A stretch of DNA of 64,000 nt. Origin: Thuidium tamariscinum. Its lineage: Eukaryota; Streptophyta; Bryopsida; Hypnales; Thuidiaceae. The translations under genes and the position numbers were made by a program. Below are positions 24,680-36,503 of this stretch, in pieces. Under the pieces are notes generated by a model. The model searched no databases. It saw nothing but the letters and a program-made list of their open reading frames with translations, and was not told the DNA's origin. Position 1 is the first letter of the stretch. Each line of letters begins with the position of its first letter. Location: the NCBI GenBank assembly GCA_947034885.2, contig OX344749.2:42003682-42067681 (forward strand), in the 5' to 3' direction.

Positions 24680-24947
24680 TGTTATAAATGATCCAAGTCT
24701 AGTGTTCAAGGTAGAGGATTTGTCACTGTTCACATCCGAAGAGGATTGTAACCCAAGCTCTTCTTCCTAAATTCTCAGATTAATCCAGATCTGAGCGGAT
24801 TTGGATAGAGGAGAGCAACTTCGCATTATGTCTGATAACCCTCTCTCAAGCCTCTCGGCTCACGAGAATTACGTGATCCAATATAATTCGGATCCTATCA
24901 AATGCTAAAATTTGCAAATTGGCTTGCTGTCACGCTATTTATAACAT
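24680..24947 (-). mobile_element. LTR-like 268-bp sequence (solo or short-LTR retroelement)
   Basis: Read on the minus strand it starts TGTTATAAATAG and ends TTTATAACA, giving the TG...CA ends and short inverted termini expected of an LTR. A primer-binding-like sequence follows directly. It sits about 185 bp beyond the stop codon of the neighbouring host gene, so it may affect that gene's 3' end. No clear target duplication or full second LTR was found. Confidence 0.45.
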
Positions 24948-25131
24948 AGCAAAGAGCCAATAAGGAATGCAAGGGCTGTGGAAGAATGTTTATGCAATTG
25001 CGAGTTCAGAAATCCAATCTGTCTTGGGCTAGTCGTTACAGAAAGAGCTGCAGATTCTGAATTTCACAAAAGCGAAGGTGAGCAGTCAGACGGGAGCAAA
25101 AGGAATGTGGAGGCGTTACCTGGATCTCCCC

Positions 25132-27774
25132 TCAGTCACTATCTTCATGCGCTTGCACAGAGCGCGACCTCCACACCAAAGGCTTGCTAGTCCTCCCCAT
25201 GGACCGACGAGAAGCTGTGGGCGTGATAGACTCCCGCTCATCATCAGTAGTCGACGACGAGTCCGCGAATTTGACAGTCTGGCCATTCCGCATGGACATG
25301 CTCTTCTTCAAACAAAACATGTCGGCATCTTCACTCGTCACCACTCGCCGAGGCTCCAACCTCCTCCGTGAATTCGAGGATCTTCGCGAGCTGTAGGAGC
25401 TTCTGCCCCAGTGAAGAGCAGCATCTGCTTTGTCTGCTGCTTCGTTTGCTTTGTCCTCCACGACTCGAACCTCCTCAATCGGGACGTAATCTTCAGTATC
25501 TGAGTCCTCCTTCTCCACTGCGGGTGCGTCGTAATAAGTTGAGAGTTCCTTTTGAATTGAGCTTGGCAAGGTTGCTTTGTCGAAAGAGTGCTTGGAGCTG
25601 TGTTGGCGGCGTCTTCTGGGGTGGGGCATTGATGGGGAGGACGGCACTGAAGGTTTTCGAGGAGGGGATGCTGGTAGTTTTTGAGGTGAGGGGGATGCGA
25701 CGGAAGCTGGCCATGGCAAGGAGCCGATCGAGGGGGAGGAAGCTCGTGAAGATCGTCGAGGAGAAGCTGCCACAGGAACTTTCTTGGGTGACGACGCTCT
25801 TGAAGCTCGCGGAGGAGTGGCTGCCACCACCAAGGAAGGTGACGCTGCGGCTGCTGCTACGGAAGCTCCATTAGGGTTGGATGGAGGTATGCGAGGTGAA
25901 GGTGCTGCAGAAGCTCTGGGAGTTGGCATAGGGAGTGATGAAGCTCGTTCTGAAGTTCCATGTGGCTCACCAGCTGCTGTCAAATTGTCTGAGTTCCGTG
26001 TGGGGAGCGCTTCGGAAGCTGCCACATCTGGTGAAGCTCTGCGCGGTGAGCTTGCTCTTGAAGCTGGCCTGTGGGGTGAGCTTGCTCTTGACCTCCGCGA
26101 TGGCTTCTCCGCGGGTTTCTCCAAGCTTGGCGTGGCGGGCGTGCTCTGAGACGCCTGCAAATTCGCAGTCTCCGCCTGAATTGGCGCAGGGCGCCTCGCA
26201 TGCGTCCTCCGCCGCGTGTACGACAACACCTTCACAGCCTGTTCGAACGCCCTCACCTGCTTCTCCTCTGCGGTCTCGGCTTTCATGGCCTGCATCTCCG
26301 CGCGCTCCTTGGGGATCCCGTCGTACACCCACTGCGGGATCTTCTCCACAGGGTTGCCGAGCGGCACCGTGCTCAGATTGGGTAACAAGCGCGGCGACAA
26401 GCCTTTGGGCGGCAGGGGTTGCAAGCTTTGCAAGAGCCGCGGCGAGAATTGGGGCGGCGGGAGGACCTTCTCCGACATGAGCCCTCGCGAAGAGCGCTGC
26501 TGGAGCGGCGAGAACGCGCTGCTGTTGCGGGAGTGATTCTCCGAGCGCGAAGTTTTGAGGTGACGAAGCAGCGGCGGCGTCTCCCCGGCATTGATGTCCG
26601 CGGCGATCTTGTTCCGGTTCTTCTCGGAGGCGTCCACTGCAATCCCTTTGCCTGAAGCGCTCTTCGCTAGAGAGGGCGTCGTAGTCACATTCTTCACGTC
26701 CGCGACAGGGGCGGCATTTCGAGGATCCATGTGCAGCAGCTTCTCGATGGACTGCAACGCTTGCGCATCGGAGACACGCGCAGCGGGAACCTCCACCTTC
26801 GCTGGTTGGGCTCCCAAAATCTGCTGCGGGGTCTTACCAATCCTGTCCACTTGTTGCTGCCGATCGCGCGTCGTCTCCCTGCCAGTGCGAATGGGCGCCA
26901 GCGTCGAAATGTGAGGCTGAAAATCGGTGACTTTCACGGATACCACTACTTCTTCCAGATTGCGCGACGTTGACGTCGTGGGTGGGGGTGGTGCCGACCT
27001 CGACGGCGCTTCTTGCCTGCTCGTCACCACCGAAACTGACACGGGCGTGGGCGCAGTCACCACTGGAGCTGGAGCAGGCGCTGCAACAGGAGCCTCATGG
27101 CGATTCTCGTCACGAACCTCCGGTTTGAGAGGTGCCTCCTCCTTCTGAGTGAACACCGGGATTGTTGCTGGAGCTCGCACTTGTGCGGTGGTGGACGTCG
27201 GGATTGCTGCTGGGGTGCGAAACGCTTGTTGATCCTCCTGCTCGCCCCACCCTGGCCGGGACTCGTACTCCTTTACCCACTTATCCCACCAGTCTTCGTC
27301 GCTTTCCGCTGTCGCTGGCGTCGGTGGATCATTATTCTCGACAGGACGCAATTGCACTTCTGTCGTGGTATTATTCTCCCGGGCTCTTGCCCACGACGGC
27401 GGCGCAGGCACAACGTGAATGTTGGCGTACAAGTTGCGATGGCGATTATTACTCTCCCCGTAAACATGCGTCGCTTGATCGTTGCGAGTGCGATCTCGCT
27501 GTGGCGCCCACGTACTGACGCCCTGGTCGCGACCAAGATGCGTCTCCAGCTGCTGCCTTGGCCCGCCCTCCGCCTTGATCTTCTCCATCTGCGATCCCAC
27601 GCTGACGAGCGCCACCACACAAAGCGCCGTGGACATCAGCAGCGGGGAGAAGTACACCACCAAGGGAAAGAACGGTGGAGTGAAGATGAGGAGGAGCAAG
27701 CCTGTGAGCACTGGATGGTTCCATAGCAATGTCACGAATCCCAGCGCCTCCTTCACCTGCGCGCCTCCCCTCAT
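25132..27774 (-). CDS. Uncharacterised plant protein, N-terminal membrane anchor and Ser/Pro/Arg-rich tail
   Basis: An unbroken 880-codon frame, much more GC-rich than its surroundings. I place the start at the first ATG (27772-27774, MRGGAQVKEALG). The frame extends 15 codons further upstream only through GTG codons, and an in-frame TGA lies shortly before them. Residues about 19-60 form one or two hydrophobic segments (HPVLTGLLLLIFTPPFFPL, then LLMSTALCVVALVSVG), so the protein is probably membrane-anchored. The rest is low-complexity: Pro/Ala/Thr-rich around 150-300, repeated RASSP/SP motifs around 560-740, and a basic, Ser-rich C-terminus with SDTEDY and KFADSSSTTDDE acidic patches. The layout (hydrophobic N-terminus, long disordered charged tail) recalls plant-specific proteins annotated only as transmembrane or hypothetical. 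I do not know a function. The many SP and RxxS sites suggest regulation by phosphorylation. Confidence 0.82.
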   Translation of the reverse strand: MRGGAQVKEALGFVTLLWNHPVLTGLLLLIFTPPFFPLVVYFSPLLMSTALCVVALVSVGSQMEKIKAEGGPRQQLETHLGRDQGVSTWAPQRDRTRNDQATHVYGESNNRHRNLYANIHVVPAPPSWARARENNTTTEVQLRPVENNDPPTPATAESDEDWWDKWVKEYESRPGWGEQEDQQAFRTPAAIPTSTTAQVRAPATIPVFTQKEEAPLKPEVRDENRHEAPVAAPAPAPVVTAPTPVSVSVVTSRQEAPSRSAPPPPTTSTSRNLEEVVVSVKVTDFQPHISTLAPIRTGRETTRDRQQQVDRIGKTPQQILGAQPAKVEVPAARVSDAQALQSIEKLLHMDPRNAAPVADVKNVTTTPSLAKSASGKGIAVDASEKNRNKIAADINAGETPPLLRHLKTSRSENHSRNSSAFSPLQQRSSRGLMSEKVLPPPQFSPRLLQSLQPLPPKGLSPRLLPNLSTVPLGNPVEKIPQWVYDGIPKERAEMQAMKAETAEEKQVRAFEQAVKVLSYTRRRTHARRPAPIQAETANLQASQSTPATPSLEKPAEKPSRRSRASSPHRPASRASSPRRASPDVAASEALPTRNSDNLTAAGEPHGTSERASSLPMPTPRASAAPSPRIPPSNPNGASVAAAAASPSLVVAATPPRASRASSPKKVPVAASPRRSSRASSPSIGSLPWPASVASPSPQKLPASPPRKPSVPSSPSMPHPRRRRQHSSKHSFDKATLPSSIQKELSTYYDAPAVEKEDSDTEDYVPIEEVRVVEDKANEAADKADAALHWGRSSYSSRRSSNSRRRLEPRRVVTSEDADMFCLKKSMSMRNGQTVKFADSSSTTDDERESITPTASRRSMGRTSKPLVWRSRSVQAHEDSD

Positions 27775-28990
27775 CGGAACCCAATGCCAACCCGACTCTT
27801 CCAATTCCTTGCTCACCACTTCCCCTCACAATTACAGTTCACAAATTCCTGCCTGTCGCCCGCATTCAAGGCTCTAAGAAAAGAGCATTCTTCTCCTCCA
27901 ACAAGACGTCGGAGTCAGCTACACCAAGAATTTCACCGACAGCCGCCGCTCCGGCCACTCACAACCTCCAAGTGTCACGTACAAAGTCCGCAACCTCAAG
28001 CTCCGACACGTTTCGGAACAGAAACTAAAGTACACTACCACCACCTCCAAAAACCAAAATCAATAAAAAAATGCTAATTTTTTTAAAGAAAACGGACCAC
28101 GATCACGCAACCCCTCAATCCGCGAACGGCAATTGCGCTCTCATTTCATCGCCATTCTGCCCAACCATCGCCCCCAAACCCAAACTCCCTGCTCCTCAAA
28201 AACAGAATCGATCCCAACTTCTACAAAACTCAAAATCGCCCTTCCAAATCAAAACCCAACCAAATTCGGCAACGTCGGGAGCTTCCCCAACGCCTTCAAA
28301 GACTGCGGGGACACGCACGGTCCAAATTCCCTCGAGACTGTTCCAAGCAAACGAAGCGACGACAATGATGAACGAGCGTGCACAAGCGACACGCACCGAA
28401 ACTGGGACCTCACCTTCGTCTGCCTCCTCTCCACGACCAGCTAGGCTAATATTCGAGGGGTGCCTGCCACTGCAACTGCAACTGCACCTGAAACTGCGAG
28501 TGTAAGGAATGGCAGGAGGGAGCCAGAGTGATGAAAGCAAGCCAAGCAGAGAGTTGCAGGAAAGGCTGTGATGGATGGCTGGCTTTGGAGGTAATAAGAC
28601 TGCTTCTGTCGACGCTGGCTGGGCTGGGCTGGGCTTGGCTGGCTGGCTGGCGGTCTGCCTGTCGTCGAGAGCTTGAATGGCTGCAGCTAGGATTGACAAG
28701 ACTGCTCCCTTTCGCTGGGCTTGGTGGTTTTGCTGCAATTCCTCGGCAACCACCCGCATGATGGCCGGGTGGGGCAGTGGGGCTCCAGGAGAGAGGAACC
28801 ACGACGACGGTTCCGTCCAGAGTCGTCGTCGAGGGTGCCGTCGACGGACGTCGGTTCCGGGCGGGACGGACGTCGGTTCCGGAAGGAATGCCCCCGTCGC
28901 CCGCGTTCGTCGGTTGAGGGCCGGAAGCGCATGCTTGGCCTTTACCGTTATTGGAAGGCGCACTATTTACAATCAAGTGAGTTACTTTTT
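27775..28990 (-). promoter_or_regulatory. GC-rich 5' leader and promoter region of the 880-residue protein gene
   Basis: The 1.2 kb upstream of the start codon is rich in C and CpG compared with the AT-rich flanks. It includes CT-rich leader-like sequence (27830-28500), a GGCT/GGCTGGGCT simple repeat at about 28610-28655 and repeated GGACGTCGGTTCCGG words at about 28848-28885. A 255-codon minus-strand frame (28196-28963) spans it, but its composition is that of GC-rich non-coding DNA. No TATA box or transcription start could be fixed. Confidence 0.4.
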
Positions 28991-29289
28991 GTGAACTGTA
29001 CCTCACCTGGTGGTCAGGTTGGGACGAAAAACGTTTCCAAAAATAGATCCGAGAATGTGGGGGGAATTATTTCTTCGGGTTTGGGGGGAATTACCTTTTT
29101 GTATGTTGAAAAAATAATCTTGCAAAGTGCTTTTTCTTTAAATCATTTTGTCAATCTATCTTTTTCACAACTTTAAATAATATTTGGGAAGGAAATGGCG
29201 AGCTTGACTATTGCGTATGATATTGGAACGAATCAAGGTGGGGGAGATGGGAGACTTCCAGGTACTCATGGCAATTTTCACCTATTGAA

Positions 29290-29520
29290 AAAGGAATCTT
29301 ATTCACTTGTTGTAAAAAAGTCTTCGTCATTCACCTATTGAAAAGGAATTTCATTCATTAGTTGTAAAGAAAGTCTCATTCACTTGCCGTAAAGAAAGTC
29401 TCATTCACTTGCTGTAAAGAAAGTCTCATTCACTTGCTGTAAAGAAAGTCTCATTCACTTGTTGTAAGGAAAGTCTCACTCACTTGTTGTAAGGAAAGTC
29501 TCACTCACTAGTTGTAGAAA
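29290..29520. repeat. 25-bp minisatellite, decaying rightwards to about 29780
   Basis: The unit TCTCATTCACTTGCTGTAAA plus GAAAG repeats about seven times with few changes between 29365 and 29510. Looser versions (CATTCACTTGTTGTAGAAGG type) continue to about 29780. Confidence 0.85.
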
Positions 29521-29789
29521 GGACTAATTCACTAAGTTTATAGAAACTAAAGGTTTTATTTACTAGTTTTCAAAGGGTCTAGCATTCATCTATTTTAGGA
29601 AGGTTAATATATATATTCACTTGCTATTAAAATGGTATTATTTATATGTTATAGAGGGGTTTCATTCACCTATTTTAGAATGGTTTTATATATTCATAAG
29701 TTGTAAAAGGTCTCTTTAACTTATTGTAGAAGAATTCTTTTCACATGTTGTAGAAGGGTCCCATTCACTTGTTCTGGAAGGGTCTTATT

Positions 29790-30959
29790 TATTTGAGAGA
29801 GCCTCTAAATTTCTATGAAAGCAAATTTTTTTCCAAAAGATGAAGTGATATAACTTTTTTGCTCATTTAAAAAATGATTTATTATTGTTGGGCTTCAAGA
29901 GTATATATAGTAGACCTTTTTATTAATTGTCTTTGTAACATTACACTAGGTGGAATCTAAGTATAGTGGTGCAAAAATCACTTTACACTAGGTGACTATT
30001 TCTAAATACAACATTATTGTAAAATCAAACCTTTAAAATTTTTAAACATATCAAAATTAAAATTAAGATTTTGTAGTACAAAAAATCTGTACAAATGGTA
30101 GTCAAAGTCATCTGAAATTGTAAATGACAATTCAAAAAATATTTTTTTAAACTTTGAATGCCCAATCTATACAATCTAACTTCATGAAAATTTCAATACA
30201 AGATCTCAGATAAGTTAAGTACAACATTCAACATACAATTAGATTCTAAAAAAAATTATTCTAAAGTGAACATACAAAAATGACATTTTTGAATGTTTTT
30301 TGATAGAAAAATGGTTGTAGTCTATGAAAGGGTAACTTACATATGCATACCTACATATGGAATACTTCTAAAATCTATGAAAAAATGTTTCCACAAGTTG
30401 AAGATTTTGAAACCTCTACATCATATTTGATACATTATAGATAGTAGCTAGGCTTTTCTTTCTACTACACAATAAAACGTGCAATCAATCATTCCTTCCA
30501 TCTCCAAAGGATCTTCTAATTCTCTAGACAATCTTTTAGTTCTATTCAATTTTTTTAATCCCAGATTGATCTTTTATCTGCTAAAATATGATCAATTTTG
30601 TTTTTAATGACTCAATGAACAGACACGAATGTCCTTGAATTGACTTAAAAACTTTGTTTTTGGTTGTTGTTTGAAAATGTATTCTTTGAGGTTTTTGCCT
30701 CTAATTAATTGTACTATTTCCTCGATCATTGGAAATCATTTGTTTGTTTAGAAAAAAATCATAAAAATGGTTTGAAATAAAATTATTTTGTCCAACTGAA
30801 AGGTCATTTTGGGAGTAATTTATTGTGGGTACCACTATTCACAATGATTTTAGGGGTTTTTTGCACCAAAGTTTCCATATAATTTTTACAATAAGCTTAC
30901 ATAAGAAATTCACAATTAGTTAGAAGAGGATCACATTGTTTTTGTTCTGTTTTTGAAAT
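29790..30959. other. AT-rich non-coding stretch
   Basis: No gene is visible. Parts of 29940-30340 (TTTGTAGTACAAAA, GAAAATTTCAATACAAGATC) loosely recall the interior of the TTAA elements, but no ends were found. Confidence 0.35.
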
Positions 30960-32440
30960 AAATGGACATAATCATGTCATTTCAGTGTTGAACATTTTCC
31001 AAGCCACATTATTTTGCAAGACGTAAAATTCTACCAATGAAGGTGGGCCCATCAAAGTGGATTTTGGATTTTCTAGGATAAAAGTGAAAAAAGCCCCTAT
31101 TTTGTACCATGTCTAGGATATATTTGCAAAAAATTTAAAAAATGTGCATTTTTCCCCAAGGCAAATCTACCATGCTAGGCCCACATATGTTGGTAAGATT
31201 TAACGTCCTATCATTATTTTTGTGACCCACACTATAGTATATTGAACTACACCAATGTCTTTGCAATGGAATCCCATTTCATTTGTGCAATAAAAACCCA
31301 AAAAACTACTCCAATCCTTGGCAAGTTGTTTTTTTAGGCCATTAAATGCCTAATTTTCTCAAAAACAATCATCTGCTTCAAGCCTAAAGGAAAAAAAAGT
31401 GAAAATGTGTTAAAAAATACCAAACAAAAATAATGCCCTTGCCCATTGTTGCCACAGTGTTTCAAAAATCTCATTTCATTTGTTGTACAAAACCAGCACA
31501 AACAAAAATTGCATACAAAAATTACATATTCAAAATTGCATACTCATCTTGTGCGTGTCATCCGGTCCTTGTCTTGTGGTTTGTTTTGTGCTGTGTTTGT
31601 TTGGCCAAGCCACTTGTAGCTGGTTTCTTGTATTTCCCCCTGCAATGAAATTCTGTTTCATTTGTGCAAATAAACAAATAAAAAATTGCATACTCAAATA
31701 TGGTCTCCTTCAATTCAAGTCCCCAAAATGAAGGAGCCAAGGAACTTATTAGAACCTTCTTGTTCTATAAGAAAGGCCACATAACCATCGGTTCAAAACC
31801 CCAAAAAAAGACACTGGGGTTGAAAGTTGACTATTCTTATTCTGCTTTTATGGAATGTAAATTTACATAATTTCTTAAGATAAGATCCTGATAACATGCT
31901 TTTGCTAAGGATTCACATGCAGAATTGCAGATATAATGTAAGCCATGATTTGTCACTTTTAGATCATTGTGTGGAGATTTTGGTTTCCCATGCAAAAAGC
32001 AGGACAAGCCTCAAACAGTGACTGAGTTCCATCAGGGACGGAGCATAAGTTATCAACCTTTTCTTCCCCTCGTTGCTTCCGTCAACAGCTTCCCCAGGCT
32101 CCGAGAATCAGTGATCCCAAAACTGGCTAAATTTCACTCATTTTCAACTTAATTTTTTCATGCCCTTTGTAATTTTAAAAAAAAATCTTTCAAAAATGAA
32201 AATTTGGCTAAAAACCCTTAATCTATTCTGAGATCAGTGCCCTCTTGGCTCAGTCACTTGGGAAAACACTGAAATTTTTTATTTTCCACACATAATAAAA
32301 TTTGCAAATTTTGAATTCATATTTGCAATCAAATGCCCCAAATTTGGCACTTGTTCAGAAAAAAAATGAAAAAAAAGAATCCCCAAATTAGCTAGTAGAG
32401 ACAAAATTAGGTAAATTATTGAAACACAAAGTAGGGTTTT
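30960..32440. repeat. Cluster of copies of an undescribed dispersed repeat family
   Basis: Characteristic pieces occur here and again at 53.1-53.9 kb and 62.8-63.2 kb. One is AGGATAAAAGTGAAAAAAGC followed by CCCTATTTTG (31076-31107). Another is a TTTGCAAATTTTGAATTCAT segment ending in TTTGCAATCAAATGCCCC (about 32301-32340, reverse orientation). A third is the tail-like word TTTCATTTGTG with A-rich sequence after it (31270, 31470 and 31655). Ends and target duplications are not defined. Confidence 0.5.
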
Positions 32441-35403
32441 TTAATTTTTACTTGCACCCCTGGAATGACTTGGTGTGGCCAAGTGAGTGGGCCAATTCAC
32501 CACGACCTAGAATTGACCCCGTTGGATTGGTGCCGCTTATGGCATGCAACAAGCAACAATATGAAATTATCTCATGGCATTGCCCTTGGCTTTCCATTGT
32601 TATATCTTTGTTCACTCTTGGATTAAACTCCGGGTTACAAAAATATAATACAATATGATTTTAGATAAAAATTTAGAAGCATTTTGTAATCCAAAAAGAT
32701 TGAAGCCCCTATGACCAAGGTAGTCACCAAAATGCTTCTATTATTCAAACAAAATATTTAAAAAATTTAAGAAAATAGGATGTATGTTGCTTTCTAGAAC
32801 ATTCTTAAATCTTCATTTGGATTTACAATCTTCAGTTTTTTGTAAAATTTATTAATAGCAATTAAGTTTTTTCTTTCATCTAGTACTTCCCACATTATAA
32901 ATGTTTTGAAGACAAATACAAAAGTATTTTGGTTTAAGAAAATTTATGTAATCTTAAGCCATTTTCCTACAATTTGACTTCACCAATGAAGTTATTGGCC
33001 ATACATGTTTTTTCTATTAAGATGTTGAAAGACAAAACCTCATCTTTGAGAAGGGCTAGAAAAAAATTTATTAAAAAATTTAGGCAATTAGTCCTTGCAA
33101 TTGGTTGGAATTTTCTATTTAGTATATTTGGGAGTTATTTGACCATAAGATTATACAATTGAAATTTTTTGAGGATAAATGTAAATGAAGATTTTAACCA
33201 TTTTTTAAGGTGTCAAAACATTGTAGTAAATTAGTTGTTAAAAGAAAGAGAAAGAAAGAGAATATATCCAACATAATTTAATCATTAATAATATATAATA
33301 TATCTAAGAATTATATTGTTATGTACAAAACTTTTATGCATCATATTTGAATAGTATTGTAAAATAGTCACATAAATAAAGATCAAAATGCATAAATAAC
33401 AAATTTAGCTATAATCATAAGATTTAACAAATTTATACCTAAAGTGCTAAAAAAAGAAGTATATTATAGCAATACAGTTTAAACCCTAAACAACATACTA
33501 AAGAATTGATTTTTTTTGCAATTCTGGCAATTCTAGCAACTTAGTATCTTATATTCATAAACAATTTATTTTTTGGATAGATCCTATTTGCAGTGATTCA
33601 TTGGAGAAGCATTTGTTTCATGTCGTTATGTTAAGAATTGCAAAAGTGATAGGGCTATATTTAATTTCAATGTCAAATTGAGCATCTAAAATAATTCAAT
33701 TGTTAGGATAAATTTGTATGCATATGAGAAGTAATGAAGCATTCAATATTGATTAACAATATGAAATTTATAATAATGAACATAATAAAAGTAGGATATC
33801 TATGCATTATTTACTAAAGTATTTTTGGAATTGATATTTTATAGTTTTGTGTCAAAGTTGTTAACAAATTAGTTACTCTTTCAACCTCTACTTCCTTCCA
33901 ATCATAAATTCCAAAAATGTAATAGTAAGATTATATTTGGCTAAAAAATTTTCAAAATATTCTGAATTTATAAAATAATATATTGTGAGAAAGTAGAAAA
34001 ATTTGGACACACAAATATTTTGTAAAAAATGATGAAACACAAAATACAATGTTTAGAGAAAAGATAGGAAAATGTATTATTAATGTTTGAGCAATTATAT
34101 CTTGCAATAAATGGTCATTACTACTTCAAAAATGTATAAAAATGCACTTGATAAAGCTAACAAGAAATCATCATACTTCTAGATTCATAAAAACAATTAA
34201 AAAGATAAAGATTATAGCCTTGGTTTTGGAAATTAGTATTTTGAAGCAATTTCAAACCTCAAAACACAACAATAATCTAAGGGTTAATAAGAAGAGATTG
34301 TGATAAGAATAAAATGCATTTACAAAATGATTTAATGTACAAAAATGATTATCATTAAATATCCTACATAATTTTCTTAAAGATTTATATACAGTATAAT
34401 TTTCATTCATATGTATATATAAGGTTATATGTTTTTTTGATTGTGATGCTTTTTTATTCAAAAAATCCAAATTTCTTATCATGATGATACATCTAGTTAG
34501 CATAAAAAGTCTAATTGTGCTCATTAGACTTATGATTATTAGCATAAAAAATCATGAAGGATGTAAAACACCATCAACACTCATGTTGGTATATGTATTA
34601 AATTACAAAGTTCCTAGCCACTTGTTGATTGTAATTTTGTAGTATCCTTACATTCAATTGATACATTTGAATTATGAGTCTTAGCATATATACCATATTA
34701 ACATTGAATTATTATTATTGCATTATTTTATAATATATTACATTTATATAATTTTAGCCATCAAATGTGATAAAATGATAATTTTTTTGACGCTAAAATA
34801 TTCAAAGTACAATGTATACATATTAATTTCAATATAATGTTGAATTTTGATTCATTGCACTTTAGCATTAATTCAAAGATTTTTTATGCATTATTTATCA
34901 TGCAATTGAAAATCATTAATACTATTGTGTGAGTAATAAAATTATTGATAGTAAAATAAAAAAAGATTTTTTAAATATAAAATCATAATAAAAAAAACTA
35001 GTTTTAATATTTTTACCACAAGGGCTTCATAGTCATAGTTATTGTTGTCTTCCATCTTTTTTTTTCATAGATAAGAACATCATTTAGTCTCCTTTAGACA
35101 ATTTACCCTTCAAAAGAGATTTTGAAAACATTCAAGAACATTTATTAGAAAGGGTTGTAAAATTTTCCAAATGAAGAAAAAAATAATTTCAACACATTTT
35201 TTAGATTATTCTACACATTTTAGATTTCCCTTGATTGAACTTTTGTAGCAATCACATACTCACATGGTGTTTTGAACTCTATGATTTGTTACTCAAATGT
35301 GACATTAGAAGACTAAGAAATGTTCATGTGACTTAGTGATCTCTTAAATTAGTTGTTTATACTGTCACAATATCACATTTTTTTCTTACATGTTGTGCAA
35401 TTG
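32441..35403. other. Very AT-rich non-coding stretch
   Basis: About 3 kb with no coding-like frame, RNA gene or element boundary that I can support. It includes GAAAGA and TATA-rich simple sequence near 33240-33310. Confidence 0.45.
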
Positions 35404-35925
35404 AAAATGAGTATATCCTCATTGAGTGTCTTCTTTTTTCACTTCATGGACTTGTGTTGGTTGTCTTATTCTTTCGCTTTATAAACTTGAACTTGAATAG
35501 ATTGTTCGTTGACTATCTTTTTCTTTCACATCTTGGATTTGAACTTGAATAGACCTTATATTGACTTTTACCTTCTTTCACTTTTAGTACTTGAATTTGA
35601 ATAGACCCTATATTGATTGTCTTCTTTTTTCTATTTCAGGGATCTGAATTTGAATAGACCGTGTATTGAGTGTCTTCTTCTTTCACTTCATGGACTTGTG
35701 TTAGCTGTCTTCTTCTTTCGCTTCATAGACTTGAACTTCAATAGATTGTTTCTTGACTGTCTTATCCTTTCACATCTTGGATTTGAATTTGAATACACCT
35801 TGTGTTGACTTTTATCTTCTTTCACTTTTTGGATTGGAATTTGAATAGACCTTGTATTGATTGTCTTCTTCTTTCCCTTCAGGACTTAAACTTGAATAGA
35901 CTCCCTATCCAGTGTCTTCTTTTCT
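35404..35925. repeat. Tandem repeat of about 60 bp with a 244-bp higher-order period
   Basis: Units of the form CTTCTTTCACTTCATGGACTTG...AATTTGAATAGACC recur about every 60 bases. ACTTCATGGACTTGTGTT starts at 35441 and 35685, and about 130 bases after each copy match closely, giving a 244-bp higher-order unit. Confidence 0.78.
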
Positions 35926-36353
35926 ATAGCTCTATTATGTTGATGGCTTGCTATGTTGATGGCTCTCCTATATTGATGCAACTTCAATTTATTTTATCAA
36001 ATTTTTGGTTTCTTTAATTTTATCAATTAAAATATTTCAAAAAGGATGTCACAATTCAATTATTGTACATCCTTTCATCCAAAATAAGTGTTTGTTAATC
36101 TCTCAAGTTAACCCTCCTACTTCAAATAAAATTTCACCTTTTATATCTATGTTGTTTTTTAAATATAAAAATTAAAATTCTATTTATTTTGTTTTGTTTT
36201 CTATTGAAGTTATTTTTGTTCTCTCTAACAAAAAATCAATCTCTTTGAATTCTTAAATCAATTTTTTTCATTAGTAAAAAGAAAATAATTCTTAACTTGT
36301 ATACCATGCAATCATGTAAATAGTGACATACAAATTAAAAAGTTCCAAGTTAA

Positions 36354-36503
36354 CTCATAAAGTTGCCAACATAGGAATTTTAGGCAGTTCACTACAAATA
36401 AAGTTTTGATTTTTTATCTTTGAAATTTTCACACGATGTATTCCCAACTAGTAGCTTCAAGGCCTAATAATTTTCATAATTTTTTACTACATGGTCAAAA
36501 AAA
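36354..36503 (-). mobile_element. Truncated TTAA element fragment, copy H
   Basis: After TTAA at 36350-36353, the sequence AGTTGCCAACATAGGAATTT, then GGCAGTTCACTACAAATAAAG and the CTTCAAGGCCTAATAATTTTC block match in order the reversed right end of the complete TTAA elements. Only about 150 bp remain. Confidence 0.6.

Noticed and set aside
25935..26480. Long plus-strand frames opposite the 880-residue gene
   Set aside because: They are antisense shadows of a GC-rich coding region, with composition that mirrors the real frame.
27775..27819. Upstream GTG start giving an 895-residue version of the host protein
   Set aside because: Plant nuclear genes start at ATG; the first in-frame ATG is at 27772-27774 and an in-frame stop lies just before the GTG codons.
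28196..28963. 255-codon minus-strand frame upstream of the host gene
   Set aside because: Low-complexity, GC-driven, no motif, and it lies in the presumed leader and promoter; the length is expected by chance in such DNA.
29290..29520. Regular repeats that could suggest a CRISPR array
   Set aside because: The units are head-to-tail without unique spacers, so this is a minisatellite; the DNA is plant nuclear.
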